From: Acidobacteriota bacterium
GTDB lineage: Bacteria; Acidobacteriota; Blastocatellia; RBC074
Length of the DNA stretch: 64,000 nt
Direction: 5' to 3'
NCBI GenBank assembly: GCA_018269055.1
Contig: JAFDVI010000031.1
Location: forward strand, 1 to 64,000
How positions within the stretch are numbered: the first letter of the stretch is position 1; the number at the start of each line of letters is the position of its first letter. Under the pieces are notes generated by a model, which saw nothing but the letters and a program-made list of their open reading frames with translations, was not told the DNA's origin and made no database searches. The position numbers and the translations under genes are program-made. Of the stretch, positions 9,320 to 17,835 are shown piece by piece.

Positions 9320-12013
9320 ATGAGCCCCAAACAATGGAAGAAAATTGATGAGTTGCTGGATGCAGCGCTGGATTTGCCAGCCGAGCGTCACGCAGCGTTT
9401 TTAGATGCGGCCTGCCAAGGTGACGACGAATTGCGTCGTGAACTGGAGTCATTGCTGGCTGCGCATCAAAAAGCCGGGAGCTTCATTGAAACCACTCCCG
9501 CCAAAGGAATGGCGTCGGCATTTGAAAGCGTCGTAAATGTTTCGTCAAAAGAGGCGACATCAGGCTCTTTGGTCGGACACAAGCTGGGGCATTATCAAAT
9601 TGCTGCGTTGTTGGGCGCGGGAGGAATGGGCGAGGTTTATAGAGCGCGTGATCCACGGTTGGACAGAAACGTCGCCATCAAAGTTCTGCCGCAACACTTG
9701 TCTTCTCATCCGGACGCGATGGCGCGGTTTGAACGCGAAGCCAAAGCCGTTGCGGCGCTTTCGCATCCCAACATTCTGGCAATTTACGATTTCGGCCATC
9801 AGGACGAAGCAGCGTATCTGGTTATGGAGTTGTTGGAAGGCGCAACCCTTCGCCAGCGCCTGAAAAATTCCACGCTCAATTGGCGGGAAGCAGTCAAAAT
9901 TTCCGCAGCCATTGCCGACGGACTGGCCGCTGCGCACGCCAAAGGGATCATTCACCGCGACATCAAACCGGAAAATATCTTTCTGACCAACGACGGGCAA
10001 ATCAAGATTCTGGATTTCGGCATCGCTCGCGTAAAACGCGCAGTGACGAGTAATGCGGCGACGCTGTTGTCGCAAGCTCCGATGGAACAAACCAGACCCG
10101 GCACGCTGATGGGAACCATCGGGTATATGTCACCCGAACAGGTGCGCGGCGAAAGCGTCGAAGCGCCGGGCGATATTTTTTCGCTTGGTTGTTTGTTGAT
10201 TGAAATGCTGACCGGCGAGCGTCCCTTTACGCGACCGAGTGCGCCGGAGACCTTGGCGGCCATTTTGCGCGATAACCCTCCGTCCATCGGAGAATTGGAC
10301 CCGGAGATTCCAATTGAACTGGAACGAATCGTTCGTCGCTGTCTGGAAAAAAGCCCTCAGAAGCGATTTCAATCGGCGCGCGATCTGGCGTTGGACTTAC
10401 GCTCTTTGCTGACCCTTTCTTCCGGAGGGTATCGTCCTATTTCGGGCGCTCATCGCCAGATAACGGCAGAAATCCCTGCACTTCAGACCGGATCACATTC
10501 GTTACGCTTGCGCTTCACACGATGGGCAATCCCCTCGTTGGCCGTTGCCTTTACAGCAGTCATGACGACGGCGGGGATTTTCTGGTGGACATCGAATCGC
10601 ACGGTTTCTCCCGCGCTAAATTCGTTGGCAGTACTGCCGCTATTGAATCAAACCGACGACAAAGAGTTGGAATTTCTCTGTGACGGAATCACAGAAAGCG
10701 TCATCACCAATTTGTCCCAATTCCGCCCGAAGCTGCGCGTGTTGGCCAGCAGTTCGGTCAGGAGCTACAAAGGGCGTGAGATGGATCCCAAGCAGGCAGG
10801 CTTGGAACTGAACGTCCATTCGATTCTGACCGGCAAGGTCTTGCAGCAAGGCAACCTGCTCCTCATACGCGTTGAGTTGGTGGACACCACTGATGGATCG
10901 CAATTGTGGAGCGCAACGTACCAACAACCGCGCGCCGATCTGCTTTCGATTGATTCGCTCGCGATTCAGGGAAATATCTCCGGGCAGATTTCTGAAAAGC
11001 TGAGACTGGAACTGACCGGCGAAGAGCAGAAGTTGCTGGCCAAACGGCATACAGAGAATAAAGAAGCCAACAATTTGTACTTGCAGGGCCGCGTGTACTG
11101 GAACCGGCGCAAAGACGAAGATCTGGAACAAGCGATTGCGCTGTACCAGCATGCCATCCAACAGGATAAGAACTTCGCCCTGGCGTATGCCGGAATCGCC
11201 GACGCTTATGCGCTGCTGTATGACGGCGGCGCAAAACGAGAGGCCGCGCGTGACAAGGCTGAACAATATGCCCGCATGGCCATTTCGCTCGACAACCAAT
11301 TGGCTGAGCCTTACAGCACTCTGGGCTTCCTGGAAGTGTTCCGGCATCAAAACTGGCAACAGGCGGAAACCTATTTCAATCGCGCCAAGGAATTGAACGG
11401 CGCCTATGAAACCGCCTACCACTGGCACGCAATCATGCTGGCGATTCAAGGCCGCTTCACCGAAGCATTGGACGAAATCAGGCGAGCCAAAGAATTCGCG
11501 CCGCGTTCGTTTCCCATCAACAAAGATCAGGGAGAAATTCTGTTTTACGCACGCCGTTACGATGAAGCCATCGCTCAATTGCGCAACACGATTGCCGCCG
11601 AACCGAAAAACCCGAACGTTTCGGAGGCTTATTCCTGGATCAGGAACTGTTACGAACGCAAAGGCGATCTGCAATCCGCAATCAATGAATTCAAAAACAT
11701 CGGCACAGCCCCCGAACAAATCGCCGAAATTCAGCAAGCCTTTGACCGGAACGGAGCCAACGGCTACTGGCAAAAACGGCTTGAGCTTCGGTTGAAAAAC
11801 ACTCCGCCGACGACTCCCAACGGCAGAATGTTGCACGTGTTTTCATACGCCGCAGCCGGTGAAACGGAACAGGCGATGAAATTGCTGGAACAATCCATCA
11901 GCGAAGATCACCACGACGGAACAGTTTATTTGAAAGTTGACCCTCGCTTCGACAATTTGCGCTCGCATCCACGCTTTTCGGAACTGTTGAAACGAGTGAA
12001 TCTGCAAAATTGA
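9320..12013 (+). CDS. Transmembrane Ser/Thr protein kinase with FlgO/TolB-like and TPR domains
   Basis: About 897 residues. The N-terminal ~65 residues (MSPKQWKKIDELLD...) match the conserved extension of the other kinases here. The kinase domain (about 90-355) has GAGGMGEVY, catalytic Lys in NVAIKVL, HRDIKPEN, DFGIAR and GYMSPEQ, so it is predicted active. One membrane helix lies near 400. The outer part begins with a FlgO/TolB-like module (SLAVLPLLNQ, CDGITESVI, RSYKGREMDPKQAG, LTGKVLQQG), then TPR-type repeats (LAYAGIADAYALLYDGG). The start at 9320 is chosen because the paralogues begin at the same motif; an upstream GTG at 9236 is also open. Unlike the other three kinases it has no adjacent ECF sigma gene. 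Confidence 0.9.
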   Translation: MSPKQWKKIDELLDAALDLPAERHAAFLDAACQGDDELRRELESLLAAHQKAGSFIETTPAKGMASAFESVVNVSSKEATSGSLVGHKLGHYQIAALLGAGGMGEVYRARDPRLDRNVAIKVLPQHLSSHPDAMARFEREAKAVAALSHPNILAIYDFGHQDEAAYLVMELLEGATLRQRLKNSTLNWREAVKISAAIADGLAAAHAKGIIHRDIKPENIFLTNDGQIKILDFGIARVKRAVTSNAATLLSQAPMEQTRPGTLMGTIGYMSPEQVRGESVEAPGDIFSLGCLLIEMLTGERPFTRPSAPETLAAILRDNPPSIGELDPEIPIELERIVRRCLEKSPQKRFQSARDLALDLRSLLTLSSGGYRPISGAHRQITAEIPALQTGSHSLRLRFTRWAIPSLAVAFTAVMTTAGIFWWTSNRTVSPALNSLAVLPLLNQTDDKELEFLCDGITESVITNLSQFRPKLRVLASSSVRSYKGREMDPKQAGLELNVHSILTGKVLQQGNLLLIRVELVDTTDGSQLWSATYQQPRADLLSIDSLAIQGNISGQISEKLRLELTGEEQKLLAKRHTENKEANNLYLQGRVYWNRRKDEDLEQAIALYQHAIQQDKNFALAYAGIADAYALLYDGGAKREAARDKAEQYARMAISLDNQLAEPYSTLGFLEVFRHQNWQQAETYFNRAKELNGAYETAYHWHAIMLAIQGRFTEALDEIRRAKEFAPRSFPINKDQGEILFYARRYDEAIAQLRNTIAAEPKNPNVSEAYSWIRNCYERKGDLQSAINEFKNIGTAPEQIAEIQQAFDRNGANGYWQKRLELRLKNTPPTTPNGRMLHVFSYAAAGETEQAMKLLEQSISEDHHDGTVYLKVDPRFDNLRSHPRFSELLKRVNLQN

Positions 12014-12127
12014 AATTACCCCTCGCCCTTCAGATGCAGATTGTCACGCTTCCTCGTCGCTGTCGCAATTTGCTGAAGTTGGTTTAGAATTCGCGTAGCT
12101 TAAATTCATTCCATCAGGAGCAAAGTT

Positions 12128-12670
12128 ATGACTGTTGCAACCGAAGTCGCATTCGCAACCGATAGAGAATTTGAAGTCGTTGACGGAAAACCGGAGGTGA
12201 AAGATATGGCTGGAGCCAGACACGGTGGCGTAACTGCACGTCTACTGATAAAAGTAGGATCGTATGTCGAAGACAATTTTCTTGGTGGTGTTTATACGCC
12301 TGATACGACGTTTCAGGTTGGATCGAATGAGCGACTGCCTGACATCGGTGTTGTTGCTGCCGAACGACTTCCTGAAGAAGGCGAACCCGAAGGATTGTGG
12401 ACGATTGCCCCGGATTTGGCTGTCGAAGTCATTTCGCCAAACGACATTTGGGAAAAAGTGATGAGTAAAGTTCGCAACTACTTTGATGCGGGAGTTCGTG
12501 AAGTCTGGCTGGTTTCGCCCGAACAGCAAACCATCACCATTCATCATTCCTTGACGCAAACAACAATTTTGACAGCCGAAGATGAACTCACCAGCGAACG
12601 TTTGTTGCCGGGCTTTCGTTGTCGCGTCAGCGATATTTTTCAACCTTCCGTTCGCCGCAAACAACAGTAA
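12128..12670 (+). CDS. Uma2 family (DUF820) PD-(D/E)XK nuclease-fold protein
   Basis: The 180-residue protein has the Uma2/DUF820 core: PDIGVVAAERLP, APDLAVEVISPNDIWEKVMSKV and YFDAGVREVWLVSPEQQTI. The Asp of PDIG, the Glu of VEVISP and the following Lys residues are the PD-(D/E)XK-type catalytic set. The family is very expanded in cyanobacteria and some Acidobacteriota; its substrate is unknown. The start follows CAGGAG at normal spacing. It ends 5 bases before the stop of the convergent exporter-like gene, so the two 3' ends face each other with no room for a separate terminator. Confidence 0.88.
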   Translation: MTVATEVAFATDREFEVVDGKPEVKDMAGARHGGVTARLLIKVGSYVEDNFLGGVYTPDTTFQVGSNERLPDIGVVAAERLPEEGEPEGLWTIAPDLAVEVISPNDIWEKVMSKVRNYFDAGVREVWLVSPEQQTITIHHSLTQTTILTAEDELTSERLLPGFRCRVSDIFQPSVRRKQQ

Positions 12671-12675
12671 CCCGC

Positions 12676-15204
12676 TCACAGCATCCACAACTCAGGCCGC
12701 AGCGTCTGTTTGATCTTGTGCAGCAAAATTCGTCCAATCATCTGCCGGTCAAAATCAATTCTCGCAAAAGCAGTCATCCCCGGTCGCAGCATTCCTTCGC
12801 TGTTTTCAATCGTCAGTTCGACACGGTAAATCGTCTGCCCTCCTGCGTCTGTTTCGCTTTCGCCGCCGATTTTGGTCACGGTTCCGCGAAAGGTTTGATC
12901 CGGGAAGGCGCGCGCTTTCAATCGAACCGGATGCCCTGTGCGAACATCGCCGATTTCGCGTTCGGGAACCTGTATACGAACCAGCAATTGTTGTGTGTCG
13001 GCAACGCGGCAAATTTCGGCGCCTTTCTGGAAAAACTGTCCCGTCAACCGTGGCAAGTCTTCGCCAAAGACGACTCCGGCGCGCTGTGTGGTCAAATCGA
13101 ATTGGCTGCGTTTGCGCAGCAACAAATCGCGCCGCGATTCGAGCGAAGCCAGCAATTCGCGCAAACCTTTCAGTTCCCCGCTCAACTTTTCAATCGTCAA
13201 TCGCTCCGTTCCGGCATCGGTTTCAGCCAGCCGAACGTCCGTCGCCGTCGCGGTATGATGGCGGCGATGTTCGATCAAAGCGGCGCTTAACCGTTGTCGC
13301 GCCGCGTCGAACGAACCGGCCAGGGTCGCGGCGCGCGCTTCCTGGGCATCAAGTTCGCTGCGCGGAATCAAGCCTTGCGCGTGAAGCTGGCGAAACCGGT
13401 CGCGTTGTTTGGTGGCTTCTTCGCTGAGTGCGCGTTGCGCGTCAGCCTCGGCTTGCAGCGCGGCCAACGCAGCCGGATACGTTTGCAACGTTTCGTCTTC
13501 TACCAGTTTGTTGGAAATGGCGATGATGCGCGGAGCGTCGGGCTTTTTCCCGGCATCACTGGGCAACACTTGCTGGCGAGCGCGGATTTGTCGCTGCTCG
13601 GCGTCAATTTCGGCAAAGTCGCGCTGCCGCTGCTGCAACGCCACATTGGCGCGCAATGCCGCTTCGCCGCTGACGCGCAACTCGCCCAGCAATCGGTCGT
13701 AATCTGCCTGGACACGAGCCAGATCGGTTTGCACTTCGGCGATTTGATCTTCGACATCCAGATTGCCCAATCGGCCAACCAATGCTCCGGCGGCCAATAG
13801 ATCGCCGGGTTTCACGGACAACTGAACCAGCGTGGCGGCTTCGGGCGCACGAATGATCGCTTCGCGGTCGGGCAAGGCGATGAGCTGGCCGTAACTTCCC
13901 ACCGAAGCGCGCCATGGCGTGATCAACACGGCAATCACAATCACGGCAAAGACAATCGGCACGATGCGTCGGCGGGTTCGCAGTCCCTCCTTCAGGCGGA
14001 ATGGTTCGGTGAAGGCAGCCAACCGCCCGAAGGCGGAACTCAAAACTTTGGCCAGCGGCCTTCGCACAAACAACAACGCAACGCCGATGGTCAGAAACAG
14101 CCCAAACAGGTAAAAGGTGTTCATCAGCCAACCTCCCGCGTAAACAACGATAAAGATCATCAAACCGGTGGAATACACCACCGACAACAACCCATGCAGC
14201 GTGAAAATCCAACATTCACGCCGCGAATAACGCTTTTCTTCGACTTCGCCGGTCAATAACCGCCGCCACAATCTGCGCCAGTAAGCACACGACCGATCCA
14301 TCAAATTCGGCAGCCGCAGCCATTGGCTCAAAAAGTAATACCCGTCCAGTTTGATCAACGGATTGGTGTTGAAGATCACGTCTGCCAAACTGCCAATCGC
14401 AAAGCCCAACGCCACATCCGCCACTAACGATTCCGGCGCAACCAGAAACCACACCAACAAGCCCGATGCTCCGACCATCAACTGCCAAAACACGCCCGCC
14501 GCAATCACCCACAACCGCCGATTGCGTTGCGGAATCAAATGAATGCCCGTCACGTTGCAATACAGCGCAGGCAAAAAGTAATAGACCAGCAACACGCCGA
14601 CTTCCGTCGCCCGCCCGCCAAATGCTTTGCAGGTCAACCCGTGTGCGAATTCATGCGCAAACACCACCAACATGCCGCTCAGAAAAATCATCAGGTAATG
14701 GTCAGCAACCAACCGACCGGCATGCGCGGAAAGCTGCGGCCAATCTCGCACCGACAACCAGGCGGCAAACAGCATCAATCCGACGGAAGCGACAAAAAAC
14801 TCTGTCGTCCAAATCCAGCGCAGCGTTGGAATCAAGCGGGCAAACAGTTTGTCGGGATTGAAGAGTTTGAAGCGAATGTAATGCTGAACCGATTGTTGCC
14901 CTTCGGTCAGATCGGTTCGCTGTCCTGCCAGAATTCCGGTTTGATCCAGCTTGATCAGGAATTTTGTCAGCGTCGGCAGACCGAGCTTGCCGCCGTATTG
15001 GTTTTGAAATGCTTGGCAGATTTGCTGCGGTGTGCGCTGGCCGTCAATGAGCAGCAGGACTTTCCGTTCGGTTTCGCCAAGCAAAATGTAACGACCAATC
15101 GAAGCCGAACCGACCACCCAAACCACACGCTCGCCGTCTGGCTGTTCGGCCATTTCCAAATCGGCGGCGGGTTGCGGCGGATATTCGCAGTAATCGGAAT
15201 TCAT
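12676..15204 (-). CDS. PqqD-like / M50 metalloprotease / HlyD adaptor fusion protein
   Basis: About 842 residues in three parts. Residues 25-95 look like a PqqD-type peptide-recognition domain (YILLGETERKVLLLIDGQRT, then LTKFLIKLDQTGIL). Residues 125-420 are a polytopic membrane M50 protease, with HEFAH at about 184-188 and NPLIKLDGYY at about 281-290, the two metal-ligand motifs. Residues 430-842 are a HlyD/RND-type adaptor: lipoyl-like strands, a long coiled coil with ARQQVLPSDAG and KQRDRFRQLHAQGLIPRSEL, then a beta-barrel (GHPVRLKARAFPDQTFRGTV). Such fusions are known near peptide-export genes. No ABC ATPase or outer-membrane channel is next to it. GGAGG ahead of ATG 15204 fixes the start. 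It probably binds, cuts or exports a peptide; the repeat proteins just upstream are the obvious candidates. Confidence 0.85.
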   Translation of the reverse strand: MNSDYCEYPPQPAADLEMAEQPDGERVVWVVGSASIGRYILLGETERKVLLLIDGQRTPQQICQAFQNQYGGKLGLPTLTKFLIKLDQTGILAGQRTDLTEGQQSVQHYIRFKLFNPDKLFARLIPTLRWIWTTEFFVASVGLMLFAAWLSVRDWPQLSAHAGRLVADHYLMIFLSGMLVVFAHEFAHGLTCKAFGGRATEVGVLLVYYFLPALYCNVTGIHLIPQRNRRLWVIAAGVFWQLMVGASGLLVWFLVAPESLVADVALGFAIGSLADVIFNTNPLIKLDGYYFLSQWLRLPNLMDRSCAYWRRLWRRLLTGEVEEKRYSRRECWIFTLHGLLSVVYSTGLMIFIVVYAGGWLMNTFYLFGLFLTIGVALLFVRRPLAKVLSSAFGRLAAFTEPFRLKEGLRTRRRIVPIVFAVIVIAVLITPWRASVGSYGQLIALPDREAIIRAPEAATLVQLSVKPGDLLAAGALVGRLGNLDVEDQIAEVQTDLARVQADYDRLLGELRVSGEAALRANVALQQRQRDFAEIDAEQRQIRARQQVLPSDAGKKPDAPRIIAISNKLVEDETLQTYPAALAALQAEADAQRALSEEATKQRDRFRQLHAQGLIPRSELDAQEARAATLAGSFDAARQRLSAALIEHRRHHTATATDVRLAETDAGTERLTIEKLSGELKGLRELLASLESRRDLLLRKRSQFDLTTQRAGVVFGEDLPRLTGQFFQKGAEICRVADTQQLLVRIQVPEREIGDVRTGHPVRLKARAFPDQTFRGTVTKIGGESETDAGGQTIYRVELTIENSEGMLRPGMTAFARIDFDRQMIGRILLHKIKQTLRPELWML

Positions 15205-15247
15205 CGCGGCCTCCAATTACAGAAACGAGATTCACGGCTGGAAACCA

Positions 15248-16117
15248 TCACTGGCTTTGCAATTTCTTGAGATTTTCTCGGACGGCTTTCAACTTGGGAT
15301 GATCGGCGGTGAGCGTCGCTTCAAAAATTTCCAGCGCGCGGCGATAAGCTTCGGCGGCTTCCTCTCGGCGGCCCAGCTTTTTCAGCAACACGCCCAGATT
15401 GTTCAAACTGACGGCGACGTCCGGGTGCGTAGCGCCGAGCAGTTTTTCCTTGATCGCCAGCGCGCGGCGGTACAGCGGTTCGGATCGCTCCGCGCGGTTT
15501 GTGTTAGCGTACAGCGCCGCCAGGTTGTTCAAGTTGATAGCAATTTCGTATTCGGCGGAACCGTCGCCCGCCGCCAGTTGCCGTTCGAACAGTTCCAGCA
15601 CGCGGTCATAAATCGGCTCGGATTCTTCGTATTTCTTTTGCCCGTCCAATACGCCAGCCAGCGCCGCCAAATCCGCCGCCAAATGGGATTCTTTGACTTG
15701 CGGGTGTCCGGCTTCCAGCGCCTGCTGCCGGATTTCCATTGCCCTTCGAGCCGCCGGTTCGCCTTCCGCAAAACGGCCGCGCGCATGCTCCAAGCCTCCA
15801 AGGTTATGATAAATCGTGGCGACTTCGGGATGCTCTTCGCCCAAATGTCGGATGGTTAGATCGAGCGCGCGGCGATACAGCAATTCGGCTTCGTCGAATT
15901 GCCCGGAGTATTTGTACAAAATGGCGTGATTGTTGAGCACCACACTGAGTTCCGGCGCTTCCGCACCAAACACTTCTTCGGCCAAAGCCAGAGCCTGTTT
16001 GAACAGCGTTTCGGATTCGGCATAGCTGCCTTGTTCGCGCAGCTTGTCGGCGCGATGAACCAATGCCCAAACCTGCCGTTTCAGGTCAGCCGGAGTCGTT
16101 TCAGTCATAGTGCTCAC
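15248..16117 (-). CDS. Tetratricopeptide repeat protein (kinesin-light-chain type)
   Basis: The 289-residue protein is almost entirely TPR_10/TPR_12-type repeats of 42 residues, recognisable by AEPLYRRAL-like helices (ESETLFKQALALAEEVFG, DEAELLYRRALDLTIRHLG, RSEPLYRRALAIKEKLLG) and HPDVAVSLNNLGVLL-like turns. It has no signal peptide or membrane segment, so it is probably a cytoplasmic protein-binding scaffold. It lies between the PqqD-M50-HlyD gene (44 bases downstream) and the first repeat-peptide gene on the same strand, which suggests it is part of that peptide system, perhaps as a chaperone or adaptor. A GTG at 16117 with AAGGTGG upstream and an ATG at 16108 are both possible starts. Confidence 0.85.
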   Translation of the reverse strand: MSTMTETTPADLKRQVWALVHRADKLREQGSYAESETLFKQALALAEEVFGAEAPELSVVLNNHAILYKYSGQFDEAELLYRRALDLTIRHLGEEHPEVATIYHNLGGLEHARGRFAEGEPAARRAMEIRQQALEAGHPQVKESHLAADLAALAGVLDGQKKYEESEPIYDRVLELFERQLAAGDGSAEYEIAINLNNLAALYANTNRAERSEPLYRRALAIKEKLLGATHPDVAVSLNNLGVLLKKLGRREEAAEAYRRALEIFEATLTADHPKLKAVRENLKKLQSQ

Positions 16118-16155
16118 TCATTCCACCTTGTTGTTTAGGTCCAAGGAACGGCAAG

Positions 16156-16413
16156 TTAAATCAAAGGAAGACCCGGCGCAATCACTGCTTCCGCTTCCTC
16201 GACCGTCAGGTCAACCTCCACCACTTCGTTGTGATTCAATTGCAATCCCGGAGTGATGACTGCTTCGGCTTCCTCGACCGTTAGATCAACTTCCACCGTC
16301 TCGTTGTGCTGAGGAACAGTGCCAACAGGCGGGGGAGTCCATGGAGCAATCACTTCTTCCAACTGTTCAACCGCCAGTTCAATTTCCTGATTGATGATTT
16401 CATTCGTGTTCAT
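16156..16413 (-). CDS. Acidic repeat peptide 1 (VIAP/NHNE repeats)
   Basis: This 85-residue acidic protein consists of three copies of the unit found in all three repeat proteins here: a helix-like L(T/A)VEExExVIAP(G) segment followed by xxxNHNExVEVD. Copy 1 carries an insertion (WTPPPVGTVPQHNE), copy 2 reads TPGLQLNHNE, and copy 3 stops straight after IAPGLPLI. The helical half resembles the end of double-glycine leaders (ELSEEELExVxGG). No signal peptide or Cys is present. A purine-rich AAGGAAAAGG lies ahead of ATG 16413. Upstream at 16511-16531 is the shared 21-base box. It is the third gene upstream of the PqqD-M50-HlyD fusion. The precursor-peptide role is inferred from repeats and context; no known family is recognised. 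Confidence 0.7.
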   Translation of the reverse strand: MNTNEIINQEIELAVEQLEEVIAPWTPPPVGTVPQHNETVEVDLTVEEAEAVITPGLQLNHNEVVEVDLTVEEAEAVIAPGLPLI

Positions 16414-16510
16414 GACCTTACCTTTTCCTTTCTATTCTGAGCTTTCAGTTTGTCGAGCGAATGACGGCGCGTTGCCGGTTCGCTCGACTTCTTTAAGTGG
16501 CCATTTGCCT

Positions 16511-16531
16511 CTCACTCAGACAGGCGAGAAA
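16511..16531 (-). promoter_or_regulatory. 21-base box ahead of repeat peptide 1
   Basis: On the minus strand this reads TTTCTCGCCTGTC, three variable bases, then GTGAG with the preceding base shared. It lies 98 bases before the ATG of repeat peptide 1. Boxes of exactly the same length with TTTCYCG at the left and GTGAG at the right occur at four other places, and a sixth has ATGAG (see findings). Its left half is identical over 13 bases to the box at 46401-46421. Confidence 0.6.
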
Positions 16532-16546
16532 TTGAACGCAATTTCA

Positions 16547-17062
16547 TCATCGGAAAAGATTTTTTTCATGCCGTCTGGAAACAACAACCGTTTCGTTATG
16601 GTTGAGATTAAAGCCCGGAGCAATCACTTCCTCCAGTTCCTCGACATCAAGTTCGATATCCAATGTTTCGTTGTGGTTAAGGGTGAAGCCCGGTGCAACG
16701 ACTTCTTCCAACTCTTCGATGGTGAGATCAACTTCCACCGTTTCGTTGTGATTGAAACTTATACCTGGCGCGATGATTTGCTCCAACTCTTGAGCAATCA
16801 GGTCAATTTCTGAGGTTTCGTTGTGATTGAACATCACGCCTGGAGCAATCATTTCTTCGCATTGCTCAACAGTCAGATCAACATCTACTGCTTCATTATG
16901 GTTCAAATTGATGCCTGGCGCGATGACCGTTTCCACTTCTTCGACGGTCAGATCAATCTCCATTTCCTCGTTATGGTTTAAGGTCATCCCTGGCGCGATG
17001 GTTACTTCGATTTCCTCAACGGTCAATTCAACATTGGCTTCGTAAACAGTCGTTTGAGTCAT
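16547..17062 (-). CDS. Acidic repeat peptide 2 (VIAP/NHNE repeats)
   Basis: This 171-residue protein starts MTQTTVYEANVELTVEEIE and has six full 25-residue units: L(T/I/D)VEExExxIAPG, three or four hydrophobic residues, NHNE, then a short acidic link. The Gly after IAP is constant in this protein. The last unit ends NHNETVVVSRRHEKNLFR, a basic tail that departs from the repeat and may mark a cleavage or terminal signal. AAGGAAG lies 7 bases before the ATG. The gene is divergent from the ECF sigma gene at 17275, with 212 bases between. It has one Cys (VEQCEEMI) and no signal peptide. A multi-core precursor read by the nearby PqqD-M50-HlyD fusion is one reading; an acidic self-assembling repeat protein is another. 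Confidence 0.7.
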   Translation of the reverse strand: MTQTTVYEANVELTVEEIEVTIAPGMTLNHNEEMEIDLTVEEVETVIAPGINLNHNEAVDVDLTVEQCEEMIAPGVMFNHNETSEIDLIAQELEQIIAPGISFNHNETVEVDLTIEELEEVVAPGFTLNHNETLDIELDVEELEEVIAPGFNLNHNETVVVSRRHEKNLFR

Positions 17063-17200
17063 AACAAATCTTCCTTTCTGAATGGATGGGTTGATTGGGA
17101 TGGTGGCGAACTGCCCAGCACACCATTTTTTGCTTTCACCGAGGAAAACGCTTTCGGCGTACCAAACCCTTCAACTGAAAAAGAATTTTTTTGCGACCTC

Positions 17201-17224
17201 GTCTATAATCCGCCGCGGTCACAG
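17201..17224 (+). promoter_or_regulatory. Candidate promoter element ahead of the first ECF sigma gene
   Basis: GTCTATAATCC at 17201-17211 is followed by GCGGTCACA. The same GTCTATAATCC and a GCGGTCACA occur ahead of the second ECF sigma gene (22466-22476 and 22492-22500). TATAAT could be a housekeeping -10; CGTCTA is also like the -10 of many ECF promoters, so autoregulation is possible. No matching -35 at standard spacing was found at either site. Confidence 0.4.
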
Positions 17225-17274
17225 GGAAGCAATGCAAACAACGTCTTAAAAACCCAATTCCGAGGTACCTGGTC

Positions 17275-17832
17275 ATGAACTCATCCTCCGATGTGACACA
17301 GTTGCTGGAAGCGATGAACCGAGGCGAGCAATCGGCATTCGATGAATTGTTGCCTGTGGTTTACGACGAACTGCATCGCATTGCCGAACGGTACATGGCT
17401 CGCCAGCAAGGCCACACGCTGCAAACCACCGCCCTGATCAACGAAGCCTATCTGCGAATGGCCAGCCAGGAAGAAAAACATTGGGAAAACCGAACACATT
17501 TTTTTGCGACCGCAGCGACCATCATGCGGCACATTTTGGTGGATCATGCACGCTCCCGGCAGCGGGACAAACGCGGCGGCAGAGCGCTGAAAGTTTCCTT
17601 CGACGAAGCATTGGCCAAAGCTGATGAAGCGGCGATGGAAATCACCGTGCTCGATGAAGCATTGCGAACGTTGTCCGCAATGGATCAACAGCAGGCGCGC
17701 ATCGTCGAACTGCGCTTTTTTGGCGGGCTGACGATGGAAGAAATCGCGGAAGTTCTGGCGGTTTCGCTTTCCACTGTCGAACGCGAATGGCGTTCAGCGC
17801 GCGCCTGGTTAAACCGCGAACTCAGAAAGTAG
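17275..17832 (+). CDS. ECF RNA polymerase sigma factor, TIGR02999 family
   Basis: The 185-residue protein has region 2 (LLPVVYDELHRIAERYMARQ, HTLQTTALINEAYLRMA, FFATAATIMRHILVDHARSR) and region 4 (LDEALRTLSAMDQQQARIVE, GLTMEEIAEVLAVSLSTVER) typical of the TIGR02999 ECF group. Members of this group are usually encoded beside Ser/Thr kinases in Acidobacteriota and Planctomycetes, and no anti-sigma gene is present. A kinase gene starts 3 bases after its stop. In Vibrio parahaemolyticus an ECF factor (EcfP) is activated by phosphorylation by a neighbouring kinase (PknT), a plausible model here. The repeat-peptide gene divergent from it is the most likely target. Confidence 0.92.
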   Translation: MNSSSDVTQLLEAMNRGEQSAFDELLPVVYDELHRIAERYMARQQGHTLQTTALINEAYLRMASQEEKHWENRTHFFATAATIMRHILVDHARSRQRDKRGGRALKVSFDEALAKADEAAMEITVLDEALRTLSAMDQQQARIVELRFFGGLTMEEIAEVLAVSLSTVEREWRSARAWLNRELRK

Positions 17833-17835
17833 CTT

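Noticed and set aside
17123-17149. A 21-base box ahead of repeat peptide 2
   Set aside because: The sequence there (TTTTCCTCGGTGAAAGC on the minus strand) has parts of the motif but not the fixed length, so it was not counted.
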